Source of the DNA: Cystobacter fuscus
GTDB taxonomy: Bacteria; Myxococcota; Myxococcia; Myxococcales; Myxococcaceae
DNA: 64,000 bases
Direction: 5' to 3'
Assembly (NCBI RefSeq): GCF_002305875.1
Contig: NZ_CP022098.1
Coordinates: 5,704,001 to 5,768,000 of the forward strand
Notes under the pieces: model-generated
The model's database searches: none
Told to the model about the DNA's origin: nothing
The model's input: only the letters and a program-made list of their open reading frames with translations
In this document: piece by piece, positions 15,517-24,282 of the stretch
Position numbering within the stretch: the first letter of the stretch is position 1
How the letters are laid out: each line of letters starts with the position of its first letter
Translations under genes and position numbers: made by a program

Positions 15517-16593
15517 ATGGACTCGAACCAGAAATCCTCGCCCCCCGCCAAGAAGCGAGCCGGTATTCCGATGTACACCTCGCCGGCCCGCAGGGCCGCG
15601 CAAGGCGGTGAGGTCCAGATGCCCCCAGTGATCGCGCCGTCACTGGAAGGCCTCTCCGTCATCGTCCCCGCCCCGGAGCCCATCACCGCGCGGAGGGTCC
15701 AGGAACGCTTCCAGGAGCTGGCGCGCGCCCATGCCTCCGAGCGCATGCGTCCGCGCACGGAGGGCCTCGCCTGGGGTGACGAGGTGCTGGTCGATATCGC
15801 GGGTTATTCGAATGGGCGCCTCATCCCCTTCAGCGTGCGCACCGACGTCTGGCTCCCGCTGGCGCCCGACCCCCTCCTGCCGGGCCTGTACGAGCAGTGG
15901 GTGGGTCACCTGCCGGGAGAGAGCGTGCTCGTGGACATCGTCCTGGGCGAGAACTACCCCCTCGAGGCGCTACGGGGTCAGCCCGCGCGCTTCGCCCTCC
16001 TCATCCAGGCCGCGCGCGAGGTGAAGTACCCCGACCCGACGAATCCGGAGTTCCTCGAGGCCCTTGGCCGCGGGGCGACACTGGATGAAGTGATGCGCGG
16101 TGTGGCGAAGGAGCTGCAACAGGAGGCCGCGCGAGCACGGTTCCTCGAGGGCCAGCAGCGGGTGCTCGAGGAGGTGGCCGCACGCACACAGGTGGACATC
16201 CCCGAGGAGCTGGTCAACGAGGAGATCCGCCTGCGCTGGGGCGCGAGCGAGGGTCGCTCCGTGACCAAGCTCAAGTTCAGCAACAAGCATCAGGAGGAGT
16301 CGCTCCAGACGTGGCTGGCGGACGAGAGGACCCGGGCCGAGGCCAGGCAGCGGTTGCGCATCAGCCTGGCTCTGGGCGCCATCTGCAAGCGTGACGGGCT
16401 CATCCTCACCCCGGCCAAGGTGCTAGAGGTCATCCAGGCCGAGTCCACGGCCGCCGGTGTGCCGCTGGAACAGGCCACCGCCGTCTTTGCTTCCGAGCCA
16501 CAACAACACGCCCGCATCACTCAAGCCGCGTGGCATCTGTTGGCGGTGGACCACGTCATGAGCAAGGCCCAGGTGCACGGCGCGGGCACCTGA
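15517..16593 (+). CDS. Trigger-factor-like protein lacking the ribosome-binding domain
   Basis: 358 residues. After a basic, Pro-rich N-terminus (about 50 residues) it reads VQERFQELARAHASER, WGDEVLVDIAGYSNGRLIPF, PDPLLPGLYEQWVGHLPGE, ENYPLEALRGQPARF: the FKBP-like peptidyl-prolyl isomerase core of trigger factor. It continues as the helical chaperone arm (FLEALGRGATLDEVMRGVAKEL, then VDIPEELVNEEIRLRWG). The N-terminal ribosome-docking domain with its GFRKGK-type motif is absent, so it is unlikely to be the housekeeping trigger factor. It starts 158 bases after the repeat-protein gene on the same strand; a chaperone role for that protein is inference. No signal peptide. Confidence 0.75.
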   Translation: MDSNQKSSPPAKKRAGIPMYTSPARRAAQGGEVQMPPVIAPSLEGLSVIVPAPEPITARRVQERFQELARAHASERMRPRTEGLAWGDEVLVDIAGYSNGRLIPFSVRTDVWLPLAPDPLLPGLYEQWVGHLPGESVLVDIVLGENYPLEALRGQPARFALLIQAAREVKYPDPTNPEFLEALGRGATLDEVMRGVAKELQQEAARARFLEGQQRVLEEVAARTQVDIPEELVNEEIRLRWGASEGRSVTKLKFSNKHQEESLQTWLADERTRAEARQRLRISLALGAICKRDGLILTPAKVLEVIQAESTAAGVPLEQATAVFASEPQQHARITQAAWHLLAVDHVMSKAQVHGAGT

Positions 16594-16608
16594 CACGCGG
16601 TTCGCGTG
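16594..16608. terminator. Hairpin after the trigger-factor-like gene
   Basis: CACGCG-GTT-CGCGTG directly after the stop codon, between convergent genes. Compact 6-bp stem, no T-run. Confidence 0.4.
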
Positions 16609-16627
16609 AGCTCGGCCCTGCTTCGTC

Positions 16628-17338
16628 CTAGGCAGCCGCGCGCCGGATGGACTCCACCGCGTCTTCGAGACGGACCTCGCCTTCGAAGCCACCCGCCGAG
16701 ACGGCTGGCCGCTGCTGCTCGATCGCGTGGGCGAACTTCACCGCTGGATCGGCCTCGAGCTTCTCGATGAGCCGCCGCACGTTCGGGAATGCACGGCGGT
16801 CGACCGCGTCGTGGTACCTGGTCCAGCGGGCGATGCCGATGAAGTAGGCGTCCACCCAGGTGCGGTGCTCGCCGAGCAGCCAGGGGCGGTCACCGAGCAG
16901 GGCCTCGAGCCTGGCGTGGGCCTTCTCGACCTTGGCTCGGCCGTAATCGGTCAGCGCCCGCTTCGCCTCTGGCTCCAACGCGTGCTCGTAGGCGTACCAG
17001 AGCGGGCTGAACGAGCCGAAGAAGGTCGTGTTGAGGAAGGCCAACATCTGGTTCCAGCGGTCGAAGTCGTGGGTGCCTTGGGGGAAGGCGAGCCGCCGGT
17101 CGATACCGAGCGGACCGAGGTGATTCAGGAGGGCGATGGTTTCGCTGATGACCCTGCCGTCGGCCGTCATCAGGGAGGGCGTCTCCGCGAGGGGGTTGAT
17201 GCGCTTGTACGTGTCGCTCGTGACGACGCTCGGCATCTCGATGCGGCAAAGCCGATAGGGCCGCGCGAGCCACTCGAGCGCGACGATGGAGCCGAACGAG
17301 CAGCCCGACGGGACGCCGTAGAAGAGGATGGGGGACAC
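16628..17338 (-). CDS. Glutathione S-transferase family protein
   Basis: 236 residues. N-terminal thioredoxin-like fold (ILFYGVPSGCSFGSIVALEWL) with the cis-Pro and glutathione-binding ETPSL and DGRVISETIALLNHL; all-helical C-terminal domain with LLGDRPWLLGEHRTWVDAYF. The Ser/Cys pair in GCSFGS is the likely catalytic region. It is transcribed away from a LysR regulator across a 121-base spacer with a palindrome, a layout in which the regulator normally controls the enzyme. Its C-terminal coding end is duplicated at 9115-9291. Confidence 0.88.
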   Translation of the reverse strand: MSPILFYGVPSGCSFGSIVALEWLARPYRLCRIEMPSVVTSDTYKRINPLAETPSLMTADGRVISETIALLNHLGPLGIDRRLAFPQGTHDFDRWNQMLAFLNTTFFGSFSPLWYAYEHALEPEAKRALTDYGRAKVEKAHARLEALLGDRPWLLGEHRTWVDAYFIGIARWTRYHDAVDRRAFPNVRRLIEKLEADPAVKFAHAIEQQRPAVSAGGFEGEVRLEDAVESIRRAAA

Positions 17339-17403
17339 GAGATTCTCCGTGGTTGAAAGCCCGTTGATTCGGGTCCCATCACTCTGTCGTCGTGGACTTT
17401 GAC

Positions 17404-17440
17404 CGGGTAGAGGCTAGAACGGTGACGCAACGTCTACCCG
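17404..17440. promoter_or_regulatory. Candidate LysR operator in the GST-LysR divergent promoter
   Basis: CGGGTAGA (17404-17411) and TCTACCCG (17433-17440) form a perfect 8-bp inverted repeat with a 21-base spacer, upstream of both divergent starts. Direct repeats of TGGACTTT lie at its edges. Confidence 0.5.
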
Positions 17441-17459
17441 TATGGACTTTGGGGGCTCG

Positions 17460-18368
17460 ATGCTCAACCTCAACGACCTGGCTCTCTTCGTGGCCGCGAT
17501 CGAACACGGTGGCTTCGCGGCGGCGGCGCGTCGTCTCGGCGTGCCGAAGGCGACCATCAGCAAGCGGGTGGCGGAGCTCGAGGCGAGCCTGGATGCCCGG
17601 CTCGTCCATCGTACCTCGCGCAGCTTCACACTCACCGAGGTCGGGCGTGACTTCCACGAGCGTGCGCGTGCGGTGCTGATCGAGGCGGAGGCCGCCGAGC
17701 AGGTGGTGCGCGGGCGCATCGCCGAGCCCAGTGGCACGGTTCGGCTGACCGCCAGCGTACCGACGGCACAGCTCTACCTGGCCGAGCACCTGCCGAAGCT
17801 CGCGCGCGCCTACCCCAAGCTGCGGGTGCAACTGGACGTGACCGACCGTTTCGTGGATGTCGTGCAGGAGGGCTACGACATCGCGGTGCGCTCCCACTTC
17901 ACACCGCTTCCGGCTTCGGGTCTGGTCCAGCGGCAGCTCGTGAGCGAGCCCATCATCCTCGTGGCCGCCCCCGACTACCTGGCGACACGGGAACCGCTGG
18001 AGCGGCCCGAGCAGCTCGGGCGCCATGACGGCCTCGTGGCCGCGCTGAACCCGATGGGCTGGCGCCTGCTCGGCCCCGCGGGCGAGCGCGTCGAGGTCAG
18101 TCCGATCACCGTCATGGCGGCCAACGAATCGACCGTGTTGCTGGGCGCCGCCAAGGCCGGTCTCGGCGTGGCCTGCCTGCCCGAGAGCATGTGTCGTGGG
18201 GCCCTGCGATCGGGCGAGTTGGTCCGGGTGCTGCCCGAGTGGGTGGCGGGGACCGTGACCACGACCCTCCTCATGCCCCACCGGCGCGGTCAGTTGCCCG
18301 GGGTCCGGGCGACGGTGGAGTTCCTGATCGAGTGTCTCGCCCAGAAGGTGCGAGCCAGCACTCATTGA
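17460..18368 (+). CDS. LysR-family transcriptional regulator
   Basis: 302 residues from ATG 17460 (ATG 17442 adds six). N-terminal winged helix: LNDLALFVAAIEHGGFAAAA, RLGVPKATISKRVAELE, RLVHRTSRSFTLTEVG. C-terminal substrate domain of the CrgA/AaeR-like subgroup: GTVRLTASVPTAQLYL, GYDIAVRS, LVAAPDYLA, and GLGVACLPESMC. Divergent from the GST gene; the last seven bases overlap the convergent DUF3565 gene. Confidence 0.9.
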   Translation: MLNLNDLALFVAAIEHGGFAAAARRLGVPKATISKRVAELEASLDARLVHRTSRSFTLTEVGRDFHERARAVLIEAEAAEQVVRGRIAEPSGTVRLTASVPTAQLYLAEHLPKLARAYPKLRVQLDVTDRFVDVVQEGYDIAVRSHFTPLPASGLVQRQLVSEPIILVAAPDYLATREPLERPEQLGRHDGLVAALNPMGWRLLGPAGERVEVSPITVMAANESTVLLGAAKAGLGVACLPESMCRGALRSGELVRVLPEWVAGTVTTTLLMPHRRGQLPGVRATVEFLIECLAQKVRASTH

Positions 18369-18724
18369 GGGCGTGTCAGCGCACGGTGGATCGCCGAGGT
18401 GAGCCCGGTGGCGCGGATGGCATCCAACGCGAGCTCCCAGCGGCCCTCGGCACAAAGGCCGCTCAGGCCCGCCTCCTCATAGGCTTGCCGGGCAGCGGCT
18501 GCCAAGGCTTCGCGCACCGCCTCGGCGACCGCGTGGCCGACCTCGTCACAACGTCTGCAGTCGAGCTCGATGCCCAGACGGCTGCGCCGCCCTTCTTCCG
18601 TGAGGACCCAGGGGCGCTCCATCCACGGTGGCTCATGGCGCACGTGCTGCCGGTGGCCGCACTCGAGCTCGGCGACCCAGTGGTTCTCACCATCGAGGTG
18701 GAATCCCGTCATCTTCTGCTTCAT
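18362..18724 (-). CDS. DUF3565 family protein
   Basis: 120 residues from ATG 18724 (MKQKMTGFHLDGENHWVAEL). The first 60 residues match DUF3565: ECGHRQHVRHEPPWMERPWV, then LDCRRC, a probable metal site from the CGHxQHxRH and CxxC residues. The remainder is helical and Ala-rich (VREALAAAARQAYEEAG) and is an unusual extension, since DUF3565 proteins are normally short. Function unknown. Its 5' flank carries a leader repeat shared with the toxin gene. Confidence 0.75.
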   Translation of the reverse strand: MKQKMTGFHLDGENHWVAELECGHRQHVRHEPPWMERPWVLTEEGRRSRLGIELDCRRCDEVGHAVAEAVREALAAAARQAYEEAGLSGLCAEGRWELALDAIRATGLTSAIHRALTRPQ

Positions 18725-18752
18725 CGGACGTGCATCCTCATTCTGCGAGCAG

Positions 18753-18842
18753 AGTCGCCTGACACCCAGCTCGGACACCCATCTCGGGTCAGGTAGCCCG
18801 CATCCTATCCTTCAGAGTCCTGGGGCGGGGGAGGGCGGCGGA
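18753..18842 (+). repeat. Leader repeat, copy 2
   Basis: Matches 9368-9419 plus 9469-9494 with the intervening segment deleted and a short tandem duplication added. It no longer precedes a toxin gene. Confidence 0.75.
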
Positions 18843-18934
18843 AGGCTGGGGGGTGGTCCTCGACATGAAGCGCTCGACTCCAAAACCAACGGTGTGCGAT
18901 TCCACCGCCAGCCTTCACCACAAAGGAGTCCGAC

Positions 18935-21139
18935 GTGCTTCGACATGCATCACGCTGGGTCACGACGCTGGTAGTGGGTTTCACCTGGGTCCAGGCAGGC
19001 TGTGCTCCCGCGGAGCCCACAGCCCCGGAGACACCGCGCACCGAAGAGGCCGCGCAGCCGCTGCTGCCGGGTGAGCGCTCCCTCTTCGACGCCTCCGCCG
19101 TGCCGGCCGTGGCGGCCGCGGACGACAGCGCCGCGGTGGAACTGGGCGTGCGCTTCCGCAGCGACGCGCCCGGACGCATCATGGGCGTGCGCTTCTACAA
19201 GGGCGCGGGCAACACGGGCACGCACACCGGCAGCCTGTGGTCGGCTTCGGGAGCCTTGCTGGCCACCGCCACCTTCCAGGGCGAGACGGCCTCGGGCTGG
19301 CAGGAGGTGCGCTTCGCGACACCCGTGGCCATCGCGGCGGATACGAACTACGTCGCGTCGTACCACGCGCCCGCGGGGCACTACGCGGCGACGAGCAATG
19401 GCTTCGCCTCCGCGCTGGATGTGCCGCCCCTGCACGCGCCCGCGAGCGGGACGGAGGGCGGCAACGGCCTCTACCACTACGGCACGAGCGGCTTTCCCAC
19501 GGACAGCTACCAGGCCAGCAACTACTGGGTGGACGTGGCCTTCCAGCCCAACGACACCACGCCTCCGCGTGCGCCCACCAACGTGGTGGCGACGCCCAAC
19601 TCGTCCACCGCCATCGACCTGACCTGGTACGTCTCCGTGGACGGCTCGGGCGAGACGCAGGGCAACGCGCGCGCGCACCTGGTGTACCGGGGCAGCCAGC
19701 TCATCGCGGAGCTGTCCGGCACCACCACGAGCTACCGCGACACCGGCCTGATGCCCGCCACCACGTACGAGTACACCGTGCGCGGTCGTGACGCCGCCGG
19801 CAACCTGAGCCCCGCGTCCGCCACCGTCACCGCCACCACCCTCGCCAGCAGCGTCTGCAATCCCTGCAGCCTGTGGAACGTGGTGACGGGCGACCCCCAG
19901 TTCGTGAATGCCGACGCCACCCCCACCGAGGTGGGACTGAAGTTCCGCACGGACGTGGCGGGCACGGTGACGAAGGTGCGCTACTACAAGAGCAGCGTAG
20001 ACACCGGGCCGCACGTGGGCCACCTGTGGAGCGCCACCGGCGAGCTGCTGGGCACCACGGTGCAGGCGCCTGGGGAGAGCAGCTTCGGCTGGCGCGAGCT
20101 GACGTTCCCGACGCCGGTGAGCCTCGCGGCGAACACGACCTATGTCGTGTCGTACTTCGCGACCGTGGGCTACTATGCCATCACGCCCAACTACTTCAGC
20201 AGCGCGGGCGTGGACGTGCCGCCCCTGCATGCACCGTCCGCCGTCGCGGCGGGCGGCAATGGGGTGCGCCACCTCAATGGCAGCGGCTTCCCCTCGGATG
20301 CGTGGATGAACACCAACTTCTGGGTGGACGTCGCCTTCGTGCCGGCCACGGGGGACGCATCCCCGGTCGACGTGTCCGTGGAGCATGCCTTCCCCGCCGG
20401 GACGGGGGTCCGGGGCGACGCGCTTGACTATGACATCACGGTGACGAACCACGGCACGAGGGCGGCCACCAACCTCACGCTCGACGTTCCCGTTCCCACC
20501 GGGCTCGCGCCCTTCGTCTTCACTCCGAAGGCGTCGGTGGGCACGTGCGGCTACTACACCACTGACAACATGCACTGCGACATCACGAGCCTGTCCGCCG
20601 GGGAGAGCGCCGTCGTTCGCATGACGCTGGTGCCCTCGATCTCCGGGACGTTCCAGTTCCAGGCGACCGTCGCGGCGTCCGAGACGGACAGCGTTCCGGG
20701 CAACAACACCAGCACCCTGACGATCCCCGTGGGTCCTTCGTCGAACCTGGTCACCTTCGATACCTTCGACGGTGCGGACGAGGCCATCACCGGCATCCAC
20801 GGCCCCTTCTACTTCGTGTTCAACAAGTGGTACCTCGCGTCGCCCTGGGGCGGGTTCACCACGAAGAGCATCTCCTTCAACGGCGGGGGGGTGAACCAGG
20901 GAGAGCTCAGCATCTACGGGGAGCGGACGGTCGTCGGCCTCGACGCCTTCACCTGGGACACGGGCGCGACGCTCACCCTGAGTTGCTTCAACCAGCCCAC
21001 GCGCACCTTCACCTTGACGCCGGGGCAGGTGACCCACGTCGTGACGAACTGGCAGGGCACCTGCTCGTCCGTCACCCTGGCGACGTCGAACGGCTGGGAC
21101 ACGAACTTCGACAACATCGAGCTATCGCCGCTGCCCTGA
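18935..21139 (+). CDS. Secreted lipoprotein with two DUF4082 domains, fibronectin III and DUF11/CARDB-like modules
   Basis: 734 residues. Lipoprotein signal ending VGFTWVQAGC. Order: DUF4082 (about 60-205; ELGVRFRSDAPGRIMGVRFY, SGWQEVRFATPV), fibronectin III (208-305; PPRAPTNVVATPNSSTAIDL), second DUF4082 (310-475; VGLKFRTDVAGTVTKVRYY), a DUF11/CARDB-like domain (480-590; DYDITVTNHGTRAATNLTL), then a C-terminal beta domain with SFNGGGVNQGELSIYGER. A cell-surface or secreted sugar-binding or adhesive role is inference. It stands alone, 159 bases before the next gene. Confidence 0.85.
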   Translation: MLRHASRWVTTLVVGFTWVQAGCAPAEPTAPETPRTEEAAQPLLPGERSLFDASAVPAVAAADDSAAVELGVRFRSDAPGRIMGVRFYKGAGNTGTHTGSLWSASGALLATATFQGETASGWQEVRFATPVAIAADTNYVASYHAPAGHYAATSNGFASALDVPPLHAPASGTEGGNGLYHYGTSGFPTDSYQASNYWVDVAFQPNDTTPPRAPTNVVATPNSSTAIDLTWYVSVDGSGETQGNARAHLVYRGSQLIAELSGTTTSYRDTGLMPATTYEYTVRGRDAAGNLSPASATVTATTLASSVCNPCSLWNVVTGDPQFVNADATPTEVGLKFRTDVAGTVTKVRYYKSSVDTGPHVGHLWSATGELLGTTVQAPGESSFGWRELTFPTPVSLAANTTYVVSYFATVGYYAITPNYFSSAGVDVPPLHAPSAVAAGGNGVRHLNGSGFPSDAWMNTNFWVDVAFVPATGDASPVDVSVEHAFPAGTGVRGDALDYDITVTNHGTRAATNLTLDVPVPTGLAPFVFTPKASVGTCGYYTTDNMHCDITSLSAGESAVVRMTLVPSISGTFQFQATVAASETDSVPGNNTSTLTIPVGPSSNLVTFDTFDGADEAITGIHGPFYFVFNKWYLASPWGGFTTKSISFNGGGVNQGELSIYGERTVVGLDAFTWDTGATLTLSCFNQPTRTFTLTPGQVTHVVTNWQGTCSSVTLATSNGWDTNFDNIELSPLP

Positions 21140-21298
21140 GCCGTTGACGGACGGTGAGGCCAACCCCGTCCCCTGCGCCTGCCTCCGCACCGGGGGCAAG
21201 CACTGATCCAGGGTGACAGTTCCCAGGGGATGCGGTGTTCTAGTGACAGGACTCGCGAATCAGCGCGGTCGGCTGGCGTCATTTTCAGGAGAGGGAAC

Positions 21299-22129
21299 AT
21301 GCGGAAGAGCCTGGGTTGGAGTGTGGCGGCACTGATGTTTATGCCCGCCTGCGGTTGGTTCGGAGAGCAGGGCAATGGCCACAAGGTCACTCAGCCGCGC
21401 GAGCTCACCGGCTTCACCCGGGTAGAGAATCACTCCTCCCTGGATGTGGTGGTGCGCGAGGCCTCCGCCGGATCCGTCACCCTCACGCTCGACGAGAACC
21501 TGCTCCCGTTCGTCACCACCCGCGTCTCCGGGGAGACGCTCTTCATCGAGAACACCGAGAACCTGTCGTACTCGGGTGAAGGCCGCGTGGTGGCGACGCT
21601 GCCGCGCTTCCTCGGCGCGGAGAATGATGGCTCCGGCGACTTCCTCGTCGAGGGCGTGACCCAGTCGAACGCGCTCAGCTTCGAGCTCGAGGGCTCTGGA
21701 GACATGGACTACTGCGGGCCGGCCTCCAGCCTCACCGTGAATCTCTCTGGCTCTGGCAACATGACGCTGTGCACTCCACGGGAGCAGGTGCTGGACGGGG
21801 TGCGCCTGGGGCTGTCTGGCTCCGGCTCGCTCACCTATGACGGCGCCACGAAGAGCCTGGAGGCCGTCCTCGAGGGTTCGGGCGACATGAGCCTCACCGG
21901 CTCGGCGCCGCGCCTGGTGGCCCGGGTGAACAACAGCGGGAACCTCGAGGCCCGGGGGCTCACCAGCTCGGAGGCGGAGCTGTACATGGCGGGTTCCGGC
22001 AACGTGAGCGCCACCGTCGCTACCACCGTGACGGTGCACATCGATGGCTCTGGCAATGTGGATCTCTGGGGAGACGCCTCGTTGCGCGACGTGCGCCTCG
22101 AGGGGAGCGGGAGCCTGCGGCGTCACTGA
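21299..22129 (+). CDS. DUF2807 lipoprotein
   Basis: 276 residues from ATG 21299 with a GGAGAGGGAAC ribosome site. Lipoprotein signal MRKSLGWSVAALMFMPAC. The mature part is a DUF2807-type beta-helix with recurrent G-S-G-(D/N) turns about every 20-25 residues (ELEGSGDMDY, LSGSGNMTLC, EGSGDMSLTG, IDGSGNVDLW). It begins, as family members do, with FTRVENHSSLDVVVRE. Outer envelope location likely; function unknown. Confidence 0.85.
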   Translation: MRKSLGWSVAALMFMPACGWFGEQGNGHKVTQPRELTGFTRVENHSSLDVVVREASAGSVTLTLDENLLPFVTTRVSGETLFIENTENLSYSGEGRVVATLPRFLGAENDGSGDFLVEGVTQSNALSFELEGSGDMDYCGPASSLTVNLSGSGNMTLCTPREQVLDGVRLGLSGSGSLTYDGATKSLEAVLEGSGDMSLTGSAPRLVARVNNSGNLEARGLTSSEAELYMAGSGNVSATVATTVTVHIDGSGNVDLWGDASLRDVRLEGSGSLRRH

Positions 22130-22221
22130 GTGGAGAGCCCATGGATGATGAGCGTGGCCAGGGTCGAGGCGGCCTTGGCCTCCTCGACGCGGCCTCGAAT
22201 CATCTGAATGAGGTGACGCAT
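22123..22221 (-). pseudogene. Short 3' remnant of a helical protein, possibly TetR-type
   Basis: A 32-codon frame, MRHLIQMIRGRVEEAKAAST then LATLIIHGLSTQ, resembles the last helix of TetR-family regulators. No start region or DNA-binding domain is present upstream. It overlaps the end of the DUF2807 gene by seven bases. Confidence 0.3.
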
Positions 22222-22259
22222 CGGTGAGTTTCCCCTCGAGGCGTTAGGATACACGCGAC

Positions 22260-22544
22260 ATGAGAGCGACATTACGAGGCAGGGTGATCGCGGAGAGCGC
22301 CGACACCGTCGAGGTCGGCGGCTACCACTACTTTCCGCGTGCGTCGGTTCAGATGGAGCTGCTTCGGCTCGCGCCGAAGACGGACAGCGACCGGGCGTGT
22401 CCGCATGGCGTCCAGTTCTACGATGTCTCGGACGGAAATGGCCGGAGCGAGCGCGCGGCCTGGTCCTACGAGGCGCCCCAGGCGTCGATGAAGCGGGTTG
22501 ACCACTGGATTGGCTTCTGGGGAGACGTCGAGCTCGCTCCCTGA
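22260..22544 (+). CDS. DUF427 domain protein
   Basis: 94 residues. RVIAESADTVEVGGYHYFPR, then CPHGVQFYDV, AAWSYEAP and the closing VDHWIGFWGDVEL match DUF427, a small beta-rich cytosolic family of unknown function found singly or in nucleotide-modification contexts. Convergent with the next gene. Confidence 0.88.
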   Translation: MRATLRGRVIAESADTVEVGGYHYFPRASVQMELLRLAPKTDSDRACPHGVQFYDVSDGNGRSERAAWSYEAPQASMKRVDHWIGFWGDVELAP

Positions 22545-22559
22545 GCGGCCGCCACCTCT

Positions 22560-23291
22560 TCAGGGGCCTCGCCCGCTCTTGCGGACCGCCTCCCACTGGC
22601 GGACCTGCTTGACGCTCCCCCAGTCGAGGAACTTCAGGATGCCCTTTTGACGGCGATCGTATTCCTCGAAGCCCGGCTCGCCTTTGACTTCACGGGTGAG
22701 CTTCATGGCTCCGGAGTCCACCGAGAACTCGCGATACACGATGTCCTCTGACCCACAATCCTGCTCCCGGCGCGACAGCTTCGAGAGTGAGCCCGAGGAC
22801 CATCCGTGGGTCTCATGGAAGAAGCACATTCCGGCGCAACCGCAGTTCCACATGCCGCCCTCCAGTTGCTTCGCGTCTGGATCGATCTCCAGATTCTGGA
22901 TGCTCGACAGCTCGGAGTGCCGCTCGTAGTGCTTCAGCTGGGGCTTGTACAACCAGACGTCCGAGCAGCGGACACGTCCCTGGCCGTCGGTGACGCCCGT
23001 CACCCACAGATCGGCATGGCCATCGAAGTCGAAGTCGACGAGCAGCACGCTCAGTCCGGAAGGGCCCCCGCTCCGACAAGGCCCGTCCCGCCACTTGCCG
23101 GAGTTCTTCACGGCATAGCCCTGCTCGCCATCGGCGGAGCGCTGTATCCGCAGCTCCACGGCGCGCTCGACACGCCCGGTGGTTGCCTCGTCGAGCCGGA
23201 CGAAGGCCCGGGCAGGGCTCTCGGCGTTCGCGGCGCTGCTCGTGCACAAGAGGAAACCGGCCAGCAGTCCTGTCGGTAGATACCTGTTCAT
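22560..23291 (-). CDS. Exported protein with FG-GAP-like calcium motif (XAC2610-like)
   Basis: 243 residues from ATG 23291. Signal peptide MNRYLPTGLLAGFLLCTSSA with ANA cleavage. The mature part contains LLVDFDFDGHADLWVTG, an Asp-rich loop of the FG-GAP/calcium type, then WLYKPQLKHYERHSELSSIQ and a Cys cluster WNCGCAGMCFFHE. This layout resembles XAC2610-related proteins of unknown function. The start lies 16 bases downstream of the SDR stop on the same strand, so co-transcription is likely. Confidence 0.75.
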   Translation of the reverse strand: MNRYLPTGLLAGFLLCTSSAANAESPARAFVRLDEATTGRVERAVELRIQRSADGEQGYAVKNSGKWRDGPCRSGGPSGLSVLLVDFDFDGHADLWVTGVTDGQGRVRCSDVWLYKPQLKHYERHSELSSIQNLEIDPDAKQLEGGMWNCGCAGMCFFHETHGWSSGSLSKLSRREQDCGSEDIVYREFSVDSGAMKLTREVKGEPGFEEYDRRQKGILKFLDWGSVKQVRQWEAVRKSGRGP

Positions 23292-23307
23292 CGTGCTCCC
23301 CAGAGCC

Positions 23308-24090
23308 CTACATCTGCGCCAGCGCGTCCGGCGATTCGGGGAGGACCTGACCTCCATCCACGATGAGCGTCTGGCCGGTGATGTAGCCGGCCTCGCGGCT
23401 GGCGAAGAACAGGGCGGCATGGCCGATATCCTCGACCTCACCCAGCTTGCCGAGCGGCACCGCCGCCGCCATGCCCTTCATGTAGTCCGGGCCCAGTTTC
23501 TCGAGTCCCTCGGTCACGATGTTGCCGGGCAGCACGGCATTGACCGTGATGCCGTATTTCGCGAGCTCCATGCAGGCGGTGCGCATGAAGCCCAGTTGCC
23601 CGGCCTTGCTGGCGCCGTAGTGGGTCCAGCCGGGAAAGCCGGTCGTCGGGCCGGTGATCGACGAGGTGATGACGATGCGCCCCTGGCTGGACTTCTTCAG
23701 ATAGGGGATGCAGGCCTTGACCGAGAGGAAGGTGCCCTTGAGGTTGGTCGCCATCACCTCGTCCCAGGTCTCCGGCGACATGTCTTCCATCTTCACTTGT
23801 GGAAAAACGCCGGCATTGGCGCACAGCACGTCGATTCCGCCATGGAGCTCGGCCGCGACCCTGGCCATCTTCTCCATGTCCTCGAGCCGGGTCACGTCGG
23901 CGGAGAAGCCGCTGGCCGTGCCACCGGCCGAGACGAATTCCCGCGCCACCGCCTCGGCCGCCTGGAGATCTCGCCCGACCACCAGCACCTTGGCGCCGTG
24001 CCGCGCGAAGACCCGGGCGATTCCCTTGCCGATGCCCTTGCTGGCGCCGGTGACGATGACCGATTTCCCCTTGAGCGATTCCGCCAACAT
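23308..24090 (-). CDS. Short-chain dehydrogenase/reductase (FabG-like)
   Basis: 260 residues from ATG 24090 with GGAGG seven bases upstream. Classical SDR: cofactor motif VTGASKGIGKG (arginine follows in GRD, favouring NADP), NAGVF, catalytic serine in VITSSITG, and YGASKAG (Tyr and Lys of the triad). Ends SREAGYITGQTLIVDGGQ. Substrate unknown; 3-oxoacyl-ACP reductase-like enzymes and many secondary-metabolite ketoreductases share this layout. Confidence 0.9.
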   Translation of the reverse strand: MLAESLKGKSVIVTGASKGIGKGIARVFARHGAKVLVVGRDLQAAEAVAREFVSAGGTASGFSADVTRLEDMEKMARVAAELHGGIDVLCANAGVFPQVKMEDMSPETWDEVMATNLKGTFLSVKACIPYLKKSSQGRIVITSSITGPTTGFPGWTHYGASKAGQLGFMRTACMELAKYGITVNAVLPGNIVTEGLEKLGPDYMKGMAAAVPLGKLGEVEDIGHAALFFASREAGYITGQTLIVDGGQVLPESPDALAQM

Positions 24091-24282
24091 GATGTGCCTC
24101 CTCCGATGCTTGGCTCCCTCGCGGGAGTCGCTGGTGGTGCGACCTTGCCCCATGGGCCGCGCGTCATCTACCCCGGAGGGGATGTTCAACAGCGCCCAGG
24201 TCAAGAAAGCCTGACGGAGGGCATCTCCATCAGCAGCCGCCCGGCCAGCTTCGCGGCGCGGGCGGTGCAAGAGTATCTCTCA

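Noticed and set aside
11697-15758. 1353-codon open frame on the minus strand
   Set aside because: It runs antisense to the PL6 lyase and the repeat array; its sequence is low-complexity Arg/Gly/Ala with no domain. High GC and 66-bp units remove stops by chance.
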